NCBI GenBank assembly: GCA_947177645.1
Contig: CAMWVJ010000019.1
Location: forward strand, 1-9,483
Length of the DNA: 9,483 bases
Source of the DNA: an uncultured Desulfovibrio sp.
GTDB lineage: Bacteria; Desulfobacterota; Desulfovibrionia; Desulfovibrionales; Desulfovibrionaceae
Direction of reading: 5' to 3'
Under the pieces are notes generated by a model that was not told the origin of the DNA, made no database searches, and saw only the letters and a program-made list of their open reading frames with translations. Shown here one piece after another: positions 7,208-9,483 of the stretch; positions within the stretch are counted from its first letter, which is position 1, and every line of letters starts with the position of its first letter. The translations under genes were made by a program, and so were the position numbers.

Positions 7208-8101
7208 ATGGACGCGCACTTCAAGCCCGTGAGCCTCAAGGAAAGCCCCGCCTACTACGCCCTTTGGGAGGCGACGCCGCGCCGTTCGCTGGACTACACG
7301 CTGGCGAACCTCTGGGGCTGGCAGGAATATTACGGCCTTGAATGGTATTTTGACGGGCGCCTGTGCTGGATACGGCAGACGAGGCCCGAAGTGCGCCCTT
7401 GGGCCCCCATCGGCGACTGGAACGCCGTGGACTGGGGCGCCGTGCTCCCCTGCGTAGCGGGCAAGACCGGGCGCGACTTCATCCGCGTGCCGGAGGAGCT
7501 GGTCCAGCTCTGGCAAAAGGCCTGCCCACAGCTTCTGGAGGTCCGCGAGGAGCGCGGCCAGTGGGAATATCTCTACAAACAGGAAGAGCTGGCGACGCTC
7601 GCCGGCAACCGCTTCCACAAAAAGCGCAATCACTACAACAGCTACGTCAAGGCCTATGGCGAGCCGGATTACCGCGGCGTCACCGACGCCATGGTGGAAG
7701 ACGTGCTCGGCGTGCAGGACGACTGGTGCCAGTGGCACGAATGCGAGGGTTCGCCCTCGCTGCTCGCCGAAAACGAGGCCATCAACCGTGTGCTCACCCA
7801 CTGGGACGCCTTCCGCGGGCTCACCGGGGGCTCGCTCTATGTGGATGGGCGCATGATCGCCTTCAGCGTGGGCGAAAAGCTGGACAGCGAGACCTTGGGC
7901 GTCCACTTCGAGAAGGGGCTCAACGGCTACAAGGGTGTCTACCAGGCCATGAACTGCGAATTTGCGCGCCACGCGGGCGCGGGCCTGAAATGGATCAACC
8001 GCGCGCAGGACCTCGACGAGGAGGGCTTGCGCCAAGCCAAGATGACCTACCTCCCTGCGGACTTCCTGCGCAAGTCCACGGTGCACGTGCGGCCGGTGTA
8101 G
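7208..8101 (+). CDS. DUF2156 / LPG_synthase_C-like protein (GNAT-fold)
   Basis: 297 residues, apparently soluble: no transmembrane segment or signal peptide. The C-terminal two thirds resemble PF09924, the synthase domain of MprF-type phosphatidylglycerol lysyltransferases, which moves an amino acid from aminoacyl-tRNA onto a lipid through a paired GNAT fold. Supporting stretches are WEYLYKQEELATLAG (119-133) with the basic NRFHKKRNHYN (134-144), the second-GNAT-type GVHFEKGLNGYKGVYQAMN (231-249), and INRAQDLDEEGLRQAKMTYLP (263-283). Many stand-alone members have no known function, so lysyl transfer is not shown. The start has a strong AAGGAG (7195-7200) seven bases upstream; the open frame back to 7070 overlaps the transporter gene and is not used. 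It probably shares a transcript with the MATE gene. It ends 45 bp from the convergent repressor gene, and I see no clear terminator in that gap. Confidence 0.85.
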   Translation: MDAHFKPVSLKESPAYYALWEATPRRSLDYTLANLWGWQEYYGLEWYFDGRLCWIRQTRPEVRPWAPIGDWNAVDWGAVLPCVAGKTGRDFIRVPEELVQLWQKACPQLLEVREERGQWEYLYKQEELATLAGNRFHKKRNHYNSYVKAYGEPDYRGVTDAMVEDVLGVQDDWCQWHECEGSPSLLAENEAINRVLTHWDAFRGLTGGSLYVDGRMIAFSVGEKLDSETLGVHFEKGLNGYKGVYQAMNCEFARHAGAGLKWINRAQDLDEEGLRQAKMTYLPADFLRKSTVHVRPV

Positions 8102-8146
8102 GCGATTCTCTCCGCACCGGTCTCCTCCAATCCCCGGGGAGCGGCG

Positions 8147-8857
8147 TCAGCGATATTCGCGCCCTGACCAGAGCACGCGCCCGATGACGCGGAACTGGTC
8201 CGCGCCATCGCCGCGCAAGTCGAGGCTCAGGGGAGGGTAAGCCGGATTGGCGCTGTGCAGGACGACCTTCCCGGGGAGCTTGTCCACCCGCTTGATATAG
8301 ATGGCGTCCTCAAAGCCCACGGCATAGAGCCGGCCGGGCGTGATGTCCGTCTGGCCCTGGTCGAGCAGCACCACATCGTTGTCAAAGATTTCCGGCACCA
8401 TGCTGTCGCCCGAAACGCGCATGAGCACCATGCGCCGCGGGTTGCCCTTGCGGCGCAGAAAATCGCTGCGGAAGGCATAGCCGCCCTCCTGGGCGCCGCT
8501 GACCTCAAGGCTGCCCGTGCCGGCGGAAAGCCGCGCCTCGGCGAGGGGAATGGTCACAAGGTCAGTCTCGCAGTCGGCAGGGGCGGCGGGCAGTTCCCCC
8601 TCGGCGGCTTCCGGCAGGCGCTCGGGCCCGCGCCCGAAAAAGAGCCAATGGGCATTGACGCCCGTCTGCGCCGCACAGGCCTGGACCCAGGCCGGGGGCA
8701 CCTCACGGCGCTTGCGCGCGCCGTTGACGGACTGCGGCGTGATGCCCAGGGCGCGGGCGAGCTCCGCATCGGTGGTCACGTCAAGCGCGCACATGAGGCG
8801 GGAGAGGCATTGGGCGGCTTCATCGCCGGTGCGGGGGGAGACGGGCAGCGGTACCAT
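8147..8857 (-). CDS. CI/LexA-type transcriptional repressor (phage CI-like HTH plus S24 peptidase domain)
   Basis: 236 residues. The N-terminus has a helix-turn-helix like phage CI repressors (TDAELARALGITPQSVNGARKR, about 29-50), followed by WVQACAAQTGVNAHWLFFGRGP (57-78), the usual end of that domain. The C-terminal S24 domain has VSGDSMVPEIFDNDVVLLDQ (148-167) with the nucleophile Ser-152, and AIYIKRVD (185-192) with the general base Lys-189. An Ala-Gly pair (112-113) in the linker is a candidate self-cleavage site; its distance to Ser and the Ser-Lys spacing resemble LexA and lambda CI. Such proteins repress DNA targets until RecA filaments trigger cleavage. ATG 8857 is chosen for its GAGGA four bases upstream; longer starts (8941, 8890) lack one and begin before the promoter found here. 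No phage genes lie nearby. Confidence 0.9.
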   Translation of the reverse strand: MVPLPVSPRTGDEAAQCLSRLMCALDVTTDAELARALGITPQSVNGARKRREVPPAWVQACAAQTGVNAHWLFFGRGPERLPEAAEGELPAAPADCETDLVTIPLAEARLSAGTGSLEVSGAQEGGYAFRSDFLRRKGNPRRMVLMRVSGDSMVPEIFDNDVVLLDQGQTDITPGRLYAVGFEDAIYIKRVDKLPGKVVLHSANPAYPPLSLDLRGDGADQFRVIGRVLWSGREYR

Positions 8858-8890
8858 GGCATCCTCACAAGATGGGGCCCCTCGGGGCAT

Positions 8891-8899
8891 GTGCGGAAC
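8891..8899. promoter_or_regulatory. Operator-like half-conserved dyad (GTGCGGAAC) upstream of the repressor
   Basis: Plus-strand GTGCGGAAC differs at one base from the perfect dyad at 8915-8923, and the two lie 24 bp apart start to start. It falls in the 5' leader of the repressor transcript. It is a candidate second autoregulatory operator. Confidence 0.35.
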
Positions 8900-8914
8900 A
8901 GGCAGGCTAAGGCA

Positions 8915-8923
8915 GTTCGGAAC
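8915..8923. promoter_or_regulatory. Operator-like perfect dyad (GTTCGGAAC) at the repressor transcription start
   Basis: GTTC-G-GAAC is a perfect palindrome around one central base. It sits 8 bp past the predicted -10 box (8937-8932), at or just after the expected transcription start, where a bound repressor would block RNA polymerase. Self-repression is the usual arrangement for CI/LexA-type regulators. Confidence 0.4.
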
Positions 8924-8931
8924 CCGAAAAC

Positions 8932-8960
8932 AACCTAGCACGAAGAAAAATACATGACAA
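8932..8960 (-). promoter_or_regulatory. Promoter of the CI/LexA-type repressor
   Basis: On the minus strand TTGTCA (8960-8955; five of six -35 bases) is followed by 17 bp and TAGGTT (8937-8932), with a TGC just before it as in extended -10 promoters. A-tracts upstream on the minus strand (8990-8984 and 8969-8965) resemble an UP element. The leader to the ATG would be about 68 nt. The palindrome ACAAGTTGT (8957-8965) overlaps the -35 box and may be another regulator site. Confidence 0.5.
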
Positions 8961-8968
8961 GTTGTTTT

Positions 8969-8983
8969 TCAGTCTAAAACTGA
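8969..8983. repeat. Dyad TCAGT-N5-ACTGA just upstream of the repressor promoter
   Basis: TCAGT (8969-8973) and ACTGA (8979-8983) are perfect inverted arms around CTAAA, flanked by T-runs on the plus strand. It lies 8 bp upstream of the -35 box. It could bind a regulator or act as a very weak plus-strand terminator; the stem is only five pairs. Confidence 0.35.
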
Positions 8984-9030
8984 TTTTTTTCCTATTTTAT
9001 TGTCCGCTCCTGCTCTTCATTAAATCACAG

Positions 9031-9061
9031 ATTGAAAAGGGGCTCCCTTGCGGGAAGCCCC
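9031..9061 (-). terminator. Rho-independent terminator of the TRAP permease gene
   Basis: On the minus strand GGGGCTTCCC (9061-9052), a short GCAA loop and GGGAGCCCC (9047-9039) form a nine-pair stem with one bulged base, followed by four Ts (9038-9035). It lies 36 bp after the TRAP stop codon and separates that gene from the repressor promoter. Confidence 0.75.
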
Positions 9062-9096
9062 TGTATGTTCAGCAAATATGGCCGGAAGTAAAAGGC

Positions 9097-9483
9097 TTAT
9101 GCCGCGCCGGCGGCCTCGCCCTTCCCCCCTTGTATGAGGGGCTGTCCCGGGCCTTCCTTGAAGACCCGCTGGAGCACATAGACCCCGGCCATGAGCCCAA
9201 GGCCGATGAGATCGGTCTTGAGGCCCGGGGTGATGAGCGTGATGGCCGCGGCCACGAGGATGAGCCGCTCCCAGAAATAGAGGTTCCTGAGCCAGTAGCC
9301 CACGCTTGCGAAGGACAGCGCGGCGATGCCCACCGCGGCCGTGCAGACGATGAAGACGATCTCCCAGGTATCGGCGCCAATCATCAAAAGGGCCGGATTG
9401 TAGCAGAAAATATAGGGGATGAGGAAGCCCGCGAAAGCGAGCTTCACCGCCATGAAGCCCGTGGCGTTTGGCTCGGCCCGGGC
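9097..9483 (-). CDS. TRAP transporter fused permease (DctQM-type), C-terminal end (cut by window edge)
   Basis: 128 residues are visible; the frame is open through the right edge, so the gene starts outside the window. TRAP transporters import dicarboxylates and other organic acids with a periplasmic binding protein and an ion gradient; in the fused form the small and large membrane subunits are one protein. Recognised by FAGFLIPYIFCYNPALLMIG (about 18-37 of the visible part), a signature of the end of the large-subunit domain, followed by three hydrophobic segments typical of the extra C-terminal region of fused permeases: around WEIVFIVCTAAVGIAALSFA, LILVAAAITLITPG and DLIGLGLMAGVYVLQ. It ends in a short Gly/Ala-rich tail. 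The substrate and the binding protein are not visible. The stop TAA is at 9099-9097, followed by the terminator at 9031-9061. Confidence 0.88.
   Translation of the reverse strand, partial: ARAEPNATGFMAVKLAFAGFLIPYIFCYNPALLMIGADTWEIVFIVCTAAVGIAALSFASVGYWLRNLYFWERLILVAAAITLITPGLKTDLIGLGLMAGVYVLQRVFKEGPGQPLIQGGKGEAAGAA

Noticed and set aside
7094..8086. Open frame of 330 codons on the minus strand
   Set aside because: It is antisense to the DUF2156 gene, which has a strong ribosome binding site and recognisable domain. The minus-strand product has none.
8102..8146. Possible bidirectional terminator between the convergent DUF2156 and repressor genes
   Set aside because: Only the short palindrome CCCCGGGG (8132-8139) is seen, with no usable loop and no T-run on either strand.
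8255..8938. Open frame of 227 codons on the plus strand
   Set aside because: It is antisense to the S24 repressor with its intact catalytic residues, and has no recognisable domain.

Overview
This is a GC-rich (roughly two thirds G+C by eye) chromosomal window with seven protein genes, two of them cut by the window edges. It most resembles a Gram-negative, Desulfovibrio-like bacterium (Desulfovibrionaceae). That guess rests on the outer-membrane FadL-type protein, the fused TRAP permease, the protein sequences and codon usage; no rRNA or other decisive marker is present. I found no tRNA, rRNA, CRISPR array, insertion sequence or integrase.

Left part, all on the minus strand: the start of a FadL/OmpP1-type outer-membrane transport protein (1-479), the replication-restart helicase priA (542-2938), and galU (3087-3959), whose product is UTP-glucose-1-phosphate uridylyltransferase. 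A strong intrinsic terminator (3021-3059) closes galU, so priA needs its own promoter in the short gap. A 375-bp divergent spacer (3960-4334) separates galU from the next block and holds a good sigma70 promoter for lysA.

Middle part, plus strand: lysA (diaminopimelate decarboxylase, last step of lysine synthesis), a MATE-family transporter, and a DUF2156 / LPG_synthase_C-like protein. They run head to tail. The lysA-MATE gap is filled with strong inverted repeats, two of which cover the possible ribosome binding sites of the MATE gene.

Right part, minus strand: a small CI/LexA-type repressor (8147-8857) with an N-terminal helix-turn-helix and a C-terminal S24 peptidase fold, preceded by an AT-rich control region with a promoter and operator-like dyads. 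Then comes an intrinsic terminator and the C-terminal end of a fused TRAP-transporter permease that enters from outside the window.

Most genes are housekeeping (replication restart, nucleotide-sugar and lysine synthesis). The parts worth a second look are the structured lysA-MATE leader, the lysA / MOP-type transporter / DUF2156 trio, which recalls a split MprF-like lipid aminoacylation and flipping unit (hypothesis only), and the orphan S24 repressor with its own operator array. I did not see a clear multi-gene defence or mobile system.
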